Source: Celoporthe dispersa
Lineage: Eukaryota; Ascomycota; Sordariomycetes; Diaporthales; Cryphonectriaceae
DNA length: 64,000 nt
Direction of reading: 5' to 3'
NCBI GenBank assembly: GCA_016584495.1
Contig: WAID01000015.1
Location: forward strand, 744,501-808,500
This document shows positions 38,060 to 50,677 of this stretch, piece after piece (the stretch's first letter is position 1; every line of letters starts with the position of its first letter). Position numbers and translations under genes: made by a program. The notes below the pieces were generated by a model. It ran no database searches, had not been told where the DNA came from, and saw only the letters and a program-made list of their open reading frames with translations.

Positions 38060-38098
38060 CATACACACACATTCACACACACATTCACACACACACAA
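38060..38098 (+). repeat. CA-rich leader repeat
   Basis: Two units of (AC)n-ATTC followed by a CA tail lie directly upstream of the start at 38107. Confidence 0.85.
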
Positions 38099-38106
38099 CC
38101 GCCACG

Positions 38107-38364
38107 ATGGGCTCCACAAGACCACCCAAGAAGTCCTTCAGCAGCTCCTCCTCCTGCTCCTCCTCAGACTCAGACTTCTCTACCAGCTCTGTGCGCGTCA
38201 GCATGGACCGCCCTGTCGTCAGCATCGAGATCATCCGGTGTATGAGGTGTGCCCGCGAGGTGGAGATGACCTCCACCGACTCACCCAGCATGTATGGCAT
38301 GGTCACCGTCGGCACCGGGATCTTCTACTGTGACAAGTGTGCGAGGGCGACCGGCTACCGATGA
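38107..38364 (+). CDS. 85-residue conserved two-CxxC (putative zinc-binding) fungal protein
   Basis: A complete frame runs from ATG 38107 (context CCACGATGG) to TGA. Residues ~10-35 are a serine-rich disordered stretch. The second half carries IRCMRCARE and FYCDKCARATGY, two CxxC pairs about 35 residues apart, which together could hold one zinc ion. The segment SPSMYGMVTVGTGIFYCDKCA resembles a short C-terminal module I know from many hypothetical proteins of Sordariomycetes. Codon choice is C-ending, unlike the flanks. Zinc binding is inferred from cysteine spacing only, and function is unknown. The gene stands alone, flanked by gene-poor DNA on both sides. Confidence 0.72.
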   Translation: MGSTRPPKKSFSSSSSCSSSDSDFSTSSVRVSMDRPVVSIEIIRCMRCAREVEMTSTDSPSMYGMVTVGTGIFYCDKCARATGYR

Positions 38365-41300
38365 GTGAAGCCAGGGAGGAAGGGGGACCTGGGCAACACA
38401 GCAGAGGCAATGCGTGCATCAGCTGTCACAACTGCCCTTCGACCACGAGGCGACCCACCACCATACGACGTGGGGACCAGTACGCACACACGCACATACA
38501 CATGGCAGACCCGTCAGCCCTATCAGCCGCACAACCCATGGTCTTCGGGGCTGATCGCTCTCTCGCCGACAACAGCCGCCAAGGAAACCACCCCTCACCT
38601 CGGGCGGGGGGGTTGGTAGGATGGTGATGAGGATGAACACATGACGAGATGGCAGTACCTTCGTCTCTGTTCCAGACGCTGGTCCGATCGGCATGATCGT
38701 TTACGCACAGCTGCAAGATCTCTCGGGGCAAGACATTGTCTGGGGGGGGGGAGATAAAGTGGGGGGCTCACGAGGAGAAACGACGATCGCGGGCTCGACC
38801 AAGGGGGGCTGCTGCCCCATACAAGCGAGGCCACGGACCACGCGACAAACACATGGCCTGGAGATGTACAGCCACCAACCAGTCTTGCCTACCAACGACC
38901 ATCCGGATGAGGCGGCCTCGAGACACAACTCCCTTGGCCTGTGTCAGCGCTTGCGAAATCTACCCGGGCAGGTGGAGCAACCTTGAGCTCGGAGAGGCCG
39001 CGCAATCGGTGTTTGGAAAAATAAAAGCGGACCATGCGGATGCCGCAGCCGGGCTCGGTTTCTCTGCCAGACGGCTATCTGCAGCAAGCTTCAGCCAATC
39101 GAGTCAGATCATCTGTTCACGGGCACGTCGGCATCGCCTCACCACCCAAAAAAAGCGACTCGCGAGATTGAAGGGAAAGAAAAAAAAAGTTCAACAACCA
39201 CACACTACCGGCATCCAATCTCCCATTTCTCCACAGCTTGCCAGTCACTATACAGACTGACTCGAATACCCCACGATCTACGAAGATGAAACACGCGAGC
39301 AGCCCTACGTCGATACTTCTGCTGGCGAGGGTCTGAACGACAACCTGCGCATGTCATCTGCTTGCCGACGCACAATCTCGTCAACGACCAAGTTGATGAT
39401 GAGATGAGGGGAAATCTCACAAAAGTACCCGATAGGCCTTGGCCTCCGCGTCAACTTGATCAACATAATGGTGTCTCTGGCGTGGCGTGCAGCCACTGAC
39501 GTCCTCCCGCGTCCGCTCTTCGGGGCACGCACACACCCACCCACCCGACAAGGCTGGGCTTTCTATTCTCTTGTGTATTCTCGGGACACACATCTTGCGG
39601 GGCAGGATACAAATTTTTTGCATGGGCTGGGAGATTATCATAGCGCTTCGATTTTCCTACGAGATTATGATTTGTTTACTATTGCTGCGAATACCCCCCA
39701 AATTGTACATTCTCTTGAAGAGGTGGCACAGATTTTCGTTTCTCCTATCCATATACGCATATCACAGCAGGCGTTTTCTGCACATCTTGTCAGGGGGGAG
39801 GTTGGAAATCTGCTTTTTTTTTCTCTGCATAGCATACACGGATACAGGAAAATAAGTTTCTAAAACAGAATCAAGAAATCGTCTCGGCCCAGGCTACAAA
39901 ATTGATATACTGATTACTACCACTACACCCTCCACGTGTGAACAACTTCCCGAAAGCTTAAATCCTCCTTTTTTTTCTTTTCTTTTTTCTTTCCCTCCCT
40001 CGTGGCAATGGACAATAGCATGTTAACACACCGCCATGGATGGTATGATTGTGAAAAATCAAAGACGACCCGACCACTCCGGCGGTCGAGGCTGGTCGAG
40101 GCTGGGTAAATTGCGAGGCATGACCGCAGCAGCTGTAGGGGCTGCTACTACGGAAACTCGGAAACTCAATCTCCTCTGCTTCCTTTCCCCCTCCCCCCCT
40201 CCTCTCTTCTCCCCCGTCGCTGGTCCTTACTCACCTGCCCGCGGCGCGAAAGCCCGCTCCCTCGGTGGCGCCGCCATACTTTCTTCGTCGCTGCAGTGAT
40301 ACATTGGGCATCATGGAATCAAACCCACCCACCCTCGCCCGTCTAGTGTGGCTTTTTTTCCTCCCCTACTTTTTTTTCCCTTGTAGGTCGGGCTTGGACA
40401 TGGGGGGCATGGGCATCCCGTGTTTTTTTTTTTTTTTTGGTCTTTTTTCTTTTTCTTTTTTTTTTTTTTGTACTAGGTACATAGTACTTTATACTGTCTA
40501 ACCCGGCCTCGCTCGCAGAGGTGGCGGTCACACCAAAGTCGCGCACACAAGATACTTTGGTCTCGGCCAGATCGGTGTGACCACTGTTTGGTATCGAGAA
40601 GAGGCTCGTGTTGTTCAGGATGTCCGACAGGACAGGGCTGGAGAGTTTTTTTTATTTTTATTTTTTAAAAATACGGCGTGACTGATGGGATGGTTTCAAA
40701 AACCACGCAATACATAGTTTTGTTTCTGTTCGCCTGTCCGACTTCCCCCGTCACACCACCTCGTCCACTGTGTCCTCTGTCTTGGCCTATTCTTGTCTCG
40801 GCCTGTGTACATGCGCAGTAAGACCTTGCCGCGACTTGGGAGAGGGGAGGGGGGGCCAACAACCACCACACCAGGCTGGTTTCCCCACAGGGAGCTCTCT
40901 CCCAAGAGCTGACGCCTGCTCACTACCCTGGGTGTTGAAGGCGTCGACGGTTCTGGTGCCGCCACCCGCCGATCTTCCAGCCCGGCTGCACCATGGCCTA
41001 CCCAACCCCCCCGCCTCCGGTGCTCTACACGAAGCCCTCCTCTCTGCTCGCCCGCCCAATCAACCAGTCAAGCTCACCAGGACAGGGCAGGGCCCTCTCT
41101 GGCAGGAGCCTGTCGATCAGGCAGCTTTGTGATGATACCTAACGACCAGGCGAGGGTGACATCGACCTGGACGGTGAAGAGTCGGTCGGGAGGCAGCCCG
41201 ACTCACCCCAGGCCCATGATCCTTGGGGGACGGCAAACGACGTGGATTCGCGACGCGCGCTTTTCCGCGAAATATCAACCACCGCATCCCTACCATGTCT

Positions 41301-44300
41301 GTGCCTGGGCAGCTGGGCTGTGCTGCTTGCTGCTGCCGCCGTGGTGGATGATTTTTCTTCTTTTCTTCTTTTCTTCTTCTTCTTTACCATTCACCTAGGC
41401 GAGAAGAGGAAGGGCAAGGGGGGCCACACGAGCTGACAGCGAACGAACCCGGATCGACGGCGAAGATCCATGCCTAGGTATAGTAGCGATCAGCAAGCCT
41501 CAATTTTTATTGATTTATCTATCAATTTTTATTTTTCTTTTTGGCTTGTTGTGTTGCGTTGGGCTGAGCTTGAGAACAGCCCTTCCTCCTCTAGGGGCAG
41601 GCTGGGGGTGTCACTTTTGGCACGGCATGGGCTCTTGCAACCTATCTCCCGCCTTTTTCTTCCTTTTTTTCTTTTCTTTTTCTTTTCTTTCTTTCTTTTT
41701 TCCTCCCCCTTCCTTGTCTTCCTCTCTCTCCAATGTGGGCTTCGACGAACGAACTCCCATCAGGGATTTAGCGCCCGTACGGGTCGTCTTGTGGAGATTT
41801 CTCCCAAGGGTCCCAAGAAAAAAAAAAAGACAAGCAAAAAAAAAAAGGAGATGAATATAGCATAGTGTATACTATAGTATATGAAATAAACAATTAAATC
41901 TCCGACTAGTCGGTCAGTTCAATGCTAGATGATGAGTGAGAACCTCCCTTTGGGCTGCTCGTTCCTTGGCCCGAAGTCAACAAGTCCCCCCCCCCCAAAA
42001 AGGGCCCCTGGGGCGTCATCGTCCCTTTCTTAGCAGGGCCGCATTATAGGACTACGTAGTTTAGTGTGTGAGTAAGGTCGGTAAGCCGCCGCCAGCAATC
42101 CTCTGGTCCTGGGTCTGGCGGGGGGCGGACGGGATCTTGGTGGTCTAGACCTCTCGAGATGACAGGCTGGAGTACCGTTGCATATGGCTTCAAGGTTTGG
42201 TAACCTGCTCTGTACCGTGATACCATGATTGATGCCCATGTGGAGCCCTGGGCGGGCGCGCTGGTCCTCCCTCTGTCTGTGCCATGGGAATGGAGGGACC
42301 CCCACCGCCAGAGAAACAAAGGTCATGCATGAGCTCCGGCCAGCCAGAGGGGAGAGGGAGAGAGAGACAGAGAGCGGAGAGGAGGAGGAGTACATGCAAG
42401 CCATCACTGCTGAGAAGCGAAAACGAAGACGTGGCAGCAGGGCGCACCCCCATCCAGGCGCTTGCATGTCGCCTTTCTCTTCCCTCTTTGAGACCTCTGC
42501 ATCACCTGAACAACGAATCCTCCCCAATCCCAGCAGAGCCGGGTCCCCCAGCTTTTAGACCCCTCCCACCCCCCCCCCTTCGCCCTGTTGAAACGGTTGG
42601 TTGAAAGGAGGTGAGGTGAGAGGGGGGTGTATGCGTCGGGCGGCGGACATGGTGCGTCAGAGAGGAGGAGAGGAGCTTCTCTGCTTGCAGGCCTGCAGAA
42701 GCGAATCGCACCTGCCTGGGGGGGGGGGTGGTAAAAGGGGAAAAAGAAAAAGAAAAAAGAAAAAAAAAGCAGTAGCAGCACCACCACCACCACCACAACC
42801 GCTCGTGTCGTGCCGCGCGCGCTTCTCTCTTTCCCTCTTCTCACCCCTGCTGCGACCCCCTACCTGCCCTAGCACCAGTTCAGCACAGCAACACTACCAC
42901 CCAGGCCGGGCGGACGGCGTGATGCAGGACTGCGGGTTGTGCAGAGTACTATTTACCGCAGGGGGTAACATGGCCTGTATGGCGCCGCCCATCGCAGGAC
43001 TCGCTCGGCGACCTGAGCGTCCGGCAAAGCAGAGCAGGAAGGGGATGGATGGATGGACGGTCCACCTCAAGATGGCATGCCCACCATGCCGGTGCGTCTT
43101 TTACGGGGTAGGCGGAACAAGGTGCATATGCGAAACTCGTTCGACTTTTTTCTGGCTCGAGGGCGCCAGCCTCTCTTTTCTCTTCTCTCCCCTCTCCCCC
43201 CCCACTACTTACCTCTTCTTCTCTTGTCTGCTGTCTGCTCTGCTGGCCAGTTGGAGCCGGACGAATGGGGGCGTGCTATGCCGGGGCGGTAGCTGTGTGG
43301 GACTCTGTTCGCCAGAGAGACACACACTCACAGAGAGAGGGGGGGAGGGGGAGGGACAGCAAGAGAAAGGGAACAATGCCCCATTATTCTCTCTCCCCTC
43401 CCCCCCGGTCTTGACAGCGGGCACGCGCCCAGGGTCCTCTGCTTCCTGCTGCGCGTGCTGGGCCGGACCCAGACTGGGGACAGCAGCGAGGACTGGGCTG
43501 GGTTCAGAAGGATACATATGCACTGCTGCATGGTTCAGCGGCATATCTGCATATTGCATCTGCCCCCGGTGATGCATCACTTTGTACTTGACTCGGTAGA
43601 CTGTGGCATGTACCAGAGTACGTTGTACCGTTCGGACGGACTCCGTACTTGCTTGCTAATGCACAACGACATCATCGTGAGCCGCCATCCAAGTCCTCCT
43701 GGTAAAACAGAGGACCTATTGTCTTGTCTCTGCGCCAGGAGACAGCAGCAGACCAACAAGGCTCAACAACAGCGCGGTGACAGAAACGGTGAGCCTTGGC
43801 ACGCAGGCGCTCACATCCTCAAACCGGGTACACAGAGACGACTTGGAAACCGGCACGCCCTTTTTTTGGTGACTGAGACGGGCTGTGGGGACGCGATACC
43901 ACCACACCAGTATGTAGTGCTACATGGCAGCAGAGGCCATCGTGGTGGCTTCGTACCCGGCCCCGGGGGAGCGTCATGCTTACCACCACCACCACCACCA
44001 CCAACTGACAGCTGTGTGGGCCCCCACCCAGCCAGAGCCAAGAAGGAAAGAGAAAAGAAAGAAGAGAAGGAAAAAAAAAAGAAGCAAAAAAACAGGGTCC
44101 AGCAGGGCAGGAAACAGGCAAGATCAGCAGCCGATCCGCAAGATTTCGATCTCGAGAGGACGCATCACGAGCGCACGAACCACGTCGGCCTCCGTATCAT
44201 CACTTCTCCTTTCGCGAAGATCTTCGGCCTCGTTTCGTGATGTGTCCATCTCGTCGTCCATAGGAATTTTCCAGGGTGCGCGCTGGCCTGCTTAGCTCCG

Positions 44301-46510
44301 GCACGTCAGAGGGCAGACGGTAGCCAGTCGAACGCCCCTCTCTAGGCCGTAGTGGCATCCCGCGCGCCGACGACCGAGGCCTGGATCTGACCTCATCGTG
44401 CAGCAGATAGTGTCGTGGCACACGATCTTTTGGCATCACCGTTCACCCACACCCCCCTTTCCCCGCTGCCCTGAGAGGTGCCCATTCTGTCGTGCGTGTG
44501 GGTGTGGTGCATGCTGCGCGAAACGCCGCACGCGTGTGATTTTATGAGGGCACGAGGACGATCAGGTTCCTTTTTTTATTTTTAGCGGTGTTTCCTGGCT
44601 GGGACGCAGATGGGTGATGTCTGTGCTGGGGCTGCAGCCCTTTTGGGTAGCAGGCTGTTGCGTCCTCGTCACCACAATAGCTTCCTGCAGGTGGGAAGAA
44701 CATGCACGCGACAGGCCAATACGCCGAGCTTCTCCGAGCCTTGGTCGGCATCCATCCGTTCCCCTCTGGAACGCGTCACGGAAATTGGAATGCCAACCAA
44801 ACCATCCCCCCTCCCCAGGACCCTAGGGGACCACCAGCAGGGTCCTGCAGGTCCTCTCTCCCTCTTGATCTTGACGGCCGAGCTGGTGCTGCTAGTGACG
44901 CAGGGTCTCACGATGACGTCCCTCGACGCGTAAAAATCATGGGCGGCGGCTAGCACGGGCCCTACAGCATTCTCCGTTGGGTCTCGGGGCAGAGAGGAAG
45001 AGAGACAGAAAAGGAAGGGGGTAAAAAAAAAAAAAAAAAGAGAACATGGTGAGCAAGGTGAGCCCTGGGAAGGAGGGAGCGAGGGGCGGTCTGCCTTACC
45101 GCGGGACCTTCAGTTTTTCCTGGTGGGGCAGGGTCCGTCATAGTAGCGGAGGAAGGTGCATGAGAAATCTGGACAGGGCAGGGCGGGGCAGCGGCAATGT
45201 TGGGAATAACTTCACAGGTACGAGACTCGATTTCCCCCGATGAGATCAGAGGTCGTCGAGATCGGGATCTTGTGCGGCGATCGACAGAGTTCGGAAGACG
45301 GTCCCCGAGGTTCTAGACCCTGTGATCGTCCTGGACCCGACCTGGAATTGGCTTGGTCCCGGCCAGCTGGACCGGGCACACACGGACGATGGTGCTGTGA
45401 CAAGGCTCTGCGCAGATGTGAGGGCATTCGCAGCTTTTCCTTTTCCCGGTTTTCTCTGCGCCCTGGCCTGGGCCTGGGGTCTAGGCCATTCCATCGTCTT
45501 CTCCAGGAATAGGCCAACCGGACTTTGGGCTCGAGGCTGGAACAGTCCATGGACCCCTGGTGGGCTTCGCCATGACAATGCGTCTGGTAGGGCCAAGTTC
45601 GCCCCCCATGCGACTTGAAACCCCGTACTGTGTGTGCCCTGTTTGCTGCATACATGGTATCATGTACAGCGCGCAGACTAAGGTGCCCTGGCTCTCCTGG
45701 CGGGCCTGCGTGGCTGGGCGCGTGATGATAGTGGTGAGACAAGACCAAAACAGTAAAGAAAAGAAAGAAAAAAGAAGAAAAAAAAAGCAAGAGATCGCAG
45801 GGTCTTCTTGTTGATTTGTCCAAGATGGTCCGCTTCTTCCGGGTGGCTCCTCTGGACGATGGACAGCTGTTCCCACAGCCACTCTGATCCTGCAGCTGAC
45901 GGTCTTAATTTGGGGGGAAAGCATGACACTCTGCAGCGTAGCGACACAGCGAGGGTCCCGTGACAGGTGGAGGTAGGGGGATATACGGCATCCGGGTTCC
46001 GAGACTTGTGATCTGTATATCCACGACATCCATGCCCTGGCCTGGCTCGGGCCTGCCCTGACAGGTACCGGTCAAGCCTCGATAGTCTGATAATTCCATA
46101 TTGTGTGGACCTCGTAATGAAGAAGAAAGGAAGAAGAAAGGGGAGGGAACCCCCCCCCCCGGCTCTTGCTATTCCTAGCAATTCACTCGGGGTGGTATGT
46201 GGACAGACCAGATCCATGACCCTCCGTCTCGCTGCTGACACCACCGTTTCGTTGTCCGTCTCGACACCGTCAGCCTGTTCAGGACACAGACCATGTATGG
46301 CCTTCTCAACAACACCGTCAAGGACACAAATTTGGTCAGGGGAAGTGGTTTGGCTGCAACGGCTCGACCGCTAAAGCTCTCATTACCATCATAACAACAA
46401 GACCAATAAAGGAGACCGACAGGCCCAAAACTCCGCAGCTCAAGTATGCATGCATACCATGCTGCCCACGGAAAAAAACAAAAAAAAACAGATAGTCTCC
46501 CAAGGAAACA
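38365..46510. other. 8.1-kb gene desert rich in homopolymers and pyrimidine tracts
   Basis: I find no gene here. The stretch has many runs: T-rich 40360-40470, pyrimidine-rich 41640-41720, G/A-rich 42719-42770, CAC repeat 42780-42800, A-runs near 45021-45039 and G/C runs near 38741 and 46149. The longest frame (42601-43572, 323 codons) runs through such tracts and reads as low-complexity, so I reject it. A nested inverted repeat lies at 40526-40582. Given the frequent one-base errors elsewhere, a broken gene could be hidden. Confidence 0.5.
40526..40582. repeat. Nested inverted repeat
   Basis: Outer arms GGTCACACC (40526-40534) and GGTGTGACC (40574-40582) are perfect 9-bp complements. Inner arms CCAAAGT (40533-40539) and ACTTTGG (40554-40560) are perfect 7-bp complements within them. 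A cruciform or a pair of factor sites is possible. Confidence 0.7.
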
Positions 46511-48203
46511 TCAGCCTTCCATCTTGACATCCCCGCCGCTGCTATCCCTGCCCATGTTCTTCAGCAGGTAGCTTCGCTTGAAGTACTCGTTCGGGTGGAC
46601 GATCGTTTCGAGCTGTGTTGCGCTCATGATGCTCTCGTCCTTGGCTTTCTGGATCTCAGCCTTGTGTAGGTATTCGAAAACACTGGGAATTGTCAGTCTC
46701 ATATGGCTCACTTCGGCTGTAGCACTCAGTCCTGCGCTCACCGATTACAAGCCATGTGGAATTTCTGCTTGTCCTTGTCCTCCTTCACGCCCTGCAGCAC
46801 CCCTCTGTCATTGACGCCCATGGACTGCATCAAGGCCGTCAGGTTCTCCAGGTTGAAGTGCCTGTAGGGACATCCGTGTGCCTCGCCTGGGCCTGGAGGA
46901 TGCTCCGTCAGAATCTTTTGACAGCTGAATGGACTGTAGCCACCGCCACGCCTGTTGGAGTCACCACCGACGTCGCCGTATGCGTGCCGCACGTTGTATT
47001 TGTAGTCCTTGTTGAACTGATCATCCGTAACCTTGTGGAACGACTGCCGCCAGAATATGAGACACTCCTCCAGATTGAGGCCGATGCCCTTCAAGAAGAG
47101 CGTGTATTGCAGACGACCGTAGTGTTTGAGATGGGCATCGCGCCGCAGCGAGCGGTGCAGGTGCGACATGCAAGCGGGGAAATGCTGTGACAGGTTGTCC
47201 ATGTTGCGTGCCGTTATCTCCGCGCCTGAGGGCAGGTCGCCGGAGCCGCTCTGGTAGGACGCGTTGGGGGTGATGAAGTTCTTGGACAGGTGGTCGAGGA
47301 TGGGGGTGAGGCGGTCGTCTTCGTCGAGTCGTGGAAGCGCGCGTGCAGTGAGCTGTACGTGTTCTGTCAGCGGTATGGCCAACCAGTGTGCACCCGCCAT
47401 GAATGCTGACCTCGAGGGCTCTCTCTAGTCTGGAAGTGAACTCGGCCAGGACCATGCTGGACTGCTCCTTGGAGGGCACATAGGCCTGACCAGCCTTGAG
47501 GAACACCCTCCTGCCCTCCACCAGGTCTGGCACTCGCTCCCAGTCTACCTTGCACCACGTCTCGTCCTCGGGTGGGCCCTTGCGTCCATAGTTGCTGGCT
47601 GTTGCCAATTCGCTCGCCAGCTCTCTCTTCTCGTCCTCTGAGACCACCTCCCAGTTCAGGTTAAGGCTCTCGACGAACCTGCTCCGTTCTTTAGCGTCTT
47701 CTGCGGCAAGACGCAGCCGAAACAACATCGTCTCGACGCGCGTGAATCGTCGCCGCAGATCCTCCGTTGATGCGAAAGCAAGGCGCAGAATGAAGTGGCT
47801 GTAGTGATCTTTCTGCCTTTGGGCAGACAGCTGTGGAAGCTTCGAGCTGTTGTGGTCTAGGCGGAGGTACTTCTCCAGCAGTGGCTTCATGTGGGCAGCG
47901 GTCTCGTCGGGAGATTTGTTGCGGAAGGAACATGCCTCGAGCTCGGCGAGAACTGGGCAGAGGTCACGAGGTTAGTAAGAGTTTCGGCCACTCAGGAGTC
48001 ATCTGGGTGCATGTACCCCTTAGCCGGTCTATGGCCCATTGTTCAAATTGCTCGAGGGTGATGTCCGCGGTTGGAGGCGTCGCGTAGAAGTTGAGCCTGT
48101 GGGTGTACTGCGTTTCTTTGTATACTGCCTCAGCGAACTGTTTCTTGCGGTGGTCGACATGGCGCCGTTTTGCGTCGATGCGGTTGTAGTCTTGTCTGAA
48201 CAT
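46511..48203 (-). CDS. pri2: DNA primase large subunit Pri2
   Basis: Four exons (48203-48017, 47952-47411, 47352-46742, 46682-46511) separated by introns of 64, 58 and 59 bp total 1512 bp, giving 503 residues, the usual length. The start MFRQDYNRID fits the family. The N-terminal helical domain (residues ~45-240) contains KDHYSHFILRLAFA and YVPSKEQ. The C-terminal iron-sulfur domain holds the four expected cysteines in HFPACMSHLH, FSCQKI, HGCPYRHF and FHMACNR; the last is split from its exon by the third intron. Pri2 binds the catalytic primase Pri1 and polymerase alpha and helps start RNA primers at replication origins in the nucleus. No frame break is present. The identification is firm. 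Confidence 0.95.
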
Positions 48204-50677
48204 CTTGTCACTCTGTCCGTGGGTTTTGTGGTGTTGTGTAGTGTGTGGTGGGCCAAAAGAGAGAAACAGAAGAAGCCTCGTTTCCGGAGTTGGGAGACGC
48301 GACGGGACGCGTCTTGGTCGCCCATTTAGTTTGATAAACCAATCAGATGTAAGTCATTCATGAAAAGTGGGGTGTTTTTCTTGATAACGTCAGCAGCAAC
48401 AATGCAGCTTAGACGTCACCTACACTAATGTTCATACATCGCTACAATCACCACTTGTCTATCAGCTGATCTCCCCAACTCATCCCTTCAGACTGTTGCT
48501 CTGGTTATTGAAGCAGACTAAGAGCAGATGAGAACCGGATGGATTTTCTTCTATGGAGCGTAGGTGCAACAATGTGGAGTGCTACGTGCTCAGCTTTAAG
48601 AAAGAAAGAGCGGTCGGAAACGCTGAAGATGAGTCCTTGAGAAGACCAAGTTGTTACCACAGAACCTGCCTGCTGTACTAAAGAGACCAGCATAAGCGCC
48701 TCAACACCAACAGACACTTAATACACCACAATCAATCCTCAAACCATAGCCTGTTCTGCTCTCGGAATGATCAAGATGACCCCTTTACTTGTCCAAGTGC
48801 AAGTCAGAAGAATGTCTGCCGGCTAGAACCCGAAACCATGGTCTATTTATCCACAAAAATTTCCCAACACGACGGAGCCCCAAAGCGACGAGCCTCTACC
48901 TTTCAAGTCCGGCCCGGTACCAAACACGGCTGTGAATCAACTCCGGACATTCAGTCTTTACGGTATCTCTAACAGTGCCACACCTCCACCTTCCTGATCG
49001 TGGTCGATGTGCGCTGCAAGCCCAGCGTCCATATCGGACGGAACCCCCAATATCGCCAGTGGTGTGCAAGGTCCGGCCAGTTCCAGCACGCTTATGAGCT
49101 TATCCAGCCTCCCGCAAGGTTCACGTCCCACAAGCAAATAGATCTACCCTTGTTCCTACCCAGGCAATGCAGGCGCCGACGGTCTGGACACTTCAGCCAT
49201 CCCGAGGCCAGACGATGCTATACAGTTCATGATCATATTGAGGTGGCGATATTGGACCATGGCGTGATGGATGTCTGTTGTGTCCATCCACAGGATCTTT
49301 GTGTGTGCAGAGAGATCCCCCGGGGTGGCTGTACTCGTAGAGCCGCAGGAGTAGATAGGCGTCTGGTTCACACTTGGAAGCCTATATAATACCTATGGAG
49401 CAAAACCACATGCATACTCGCATTCTTGGAAGTCACCACGAGAACGACTGCTCCTAGTCCCGTATACAGTGAACGCTCCTTCAGCCAATCCGCTTTTGGT
49501 CTCGAGCTTAGTGGCTTCAGAGAGAGTCTGGTGTTCTCAGTGAGATAGACAATAAATTCTTGGAATCAGACAGAGATGCGGAAAAAAGCAGGCAGGACTC
49601 TCGCTAGCCAAAGCCAGCTCACACAGCTGCCTGACCTACTTATCTGCACACAATCCCCAGCTCACACCGAACACACAAGCGTCAAGGATGGAACATGTCG
49701 AGTGTTTTCGAAGGAGGAAAAAAAAAAGATATTTCTCTTCTCTGAACTTGTGCTCAAGTTTGTAAACCAATGCCCTCCCCAAGACAGGCTCCGTTTCCCG
49801 GACTTGACCCCCACCTCTAAACCTCCAATTTAAGGATTGTCGAATATTTGGTAATTCCATTCTGTCTCTCTGAAGAGTTTTCCTCCACCAACAACGATGA
49901 ATTCAATGGGTATAAGAACTCAACTCCGATCCTCTCTCTCCTTCCCCTTCTCCCCCTTTGCTCGGCCTGGCGTGCCGCGTGGTTCTCGACTCTGCTACCT
50001 CCGTGTCTGCAGTATCGACGAACCTCCTAATTCGAACGGCGGCTTCGGTGCCTTCGACGGGACGGGCTGAGCCACCTAGGCTGACTGCCTCTTTCTTTAC
50101 TAACTGGTTGGTCCTTCAAGTAACGGCACCAGTGGATTGTATTGTAGTGCGGAAATTTCAATGAGAGGCGGAAACGTCCTGTAAAATGCAGAGAAAACCA
50201 AATAAGCATGCTATCCCGCTCTCAAACCACCCATAACTCCGACGCAGAAGAGTAAGAAGAAAGAAAAAACGGAAGCAGAGTATTCCGACCCAAGACACGC
50301 TTCGGCTTGGCTTGATGTAGTCTCCTTTGATGAATTAGAGTCGGTGGACAAATGAAAGTGCGTTTTGCGTTTTGCGTTTTGCGGTCTGTGGTTGGGGTTT
50401 TGTGGTTGGATAGATAAGGAATTAATCGTGATATCGTCATCAGCTAAGCAGCTTGTTCTTCTCAAATTAATGAAATCGAAAGTTTTTTTTTTGTTTGTCG
50501 CGATGTGGATGCGTGTCGTTGTCAAGCGTATTAGGTTGGACTGGTGTCGGGTTGAGAGAGAGCGCAGATCCAATGAAGTAGGGCCGACCAGCTGCTCGAC
50601 GAGATCGGCGCGCGGGGGCTCGGCGAACACGGCGGAGAGAGACTGAGTATGTATTGCAGAGGCATGCATGTACCAGA
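48204..50677. other. 2.5-kb spacer
   Basis: The 48204-48350 part is the Pri2 promoter side. No gene is supported in the rest. A heptamer repeat GCGTTTT in three copies lies at about 50359-50383. The 129-codon frame at 49000-49389 has no recognisable domain. Confidence 0.45.
50359..50383 (+). repeat. Tandem heptamer (GCGTTTT)x3
   Basis: Three direct copies of GCGTTTT occur in the 3' flank of the TeaR-like gene. Confidence 0.8.

Larger units (their letters stand above)
31493..38106. other. 6.6-kb gene-poor spacer
   Basis: No gene can be supported. It holds a polypurine tract near 33452-33530, a CTG repeat at 35669-35698, A-runs near 34351-34378 and 37039-37052, and clustered GTAC motifs at 37562-37695. 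Several 100-160-codon frames occur in GC-rich stretches on opposite strands over the same bases, which is what GC-rich random sequence gives. Just before 38107 the sequence becomes A/C-rich with CACACA repeats, like a leader. Confidence 0.45.

Noticed and set aside
42601..43572. 323-codon frame in the gene desert
   Set aside because: It runs through G, A and CAC repeats, has no domain and no even codon bias; opposite-strand frames of similar size cover the same bases.
23506..46510. Possible transposon graveyard
   Set aside because: No terminal repeats, transposase or reverse-transcriptase motifs, or RIP-like AT-rich islands were seen.
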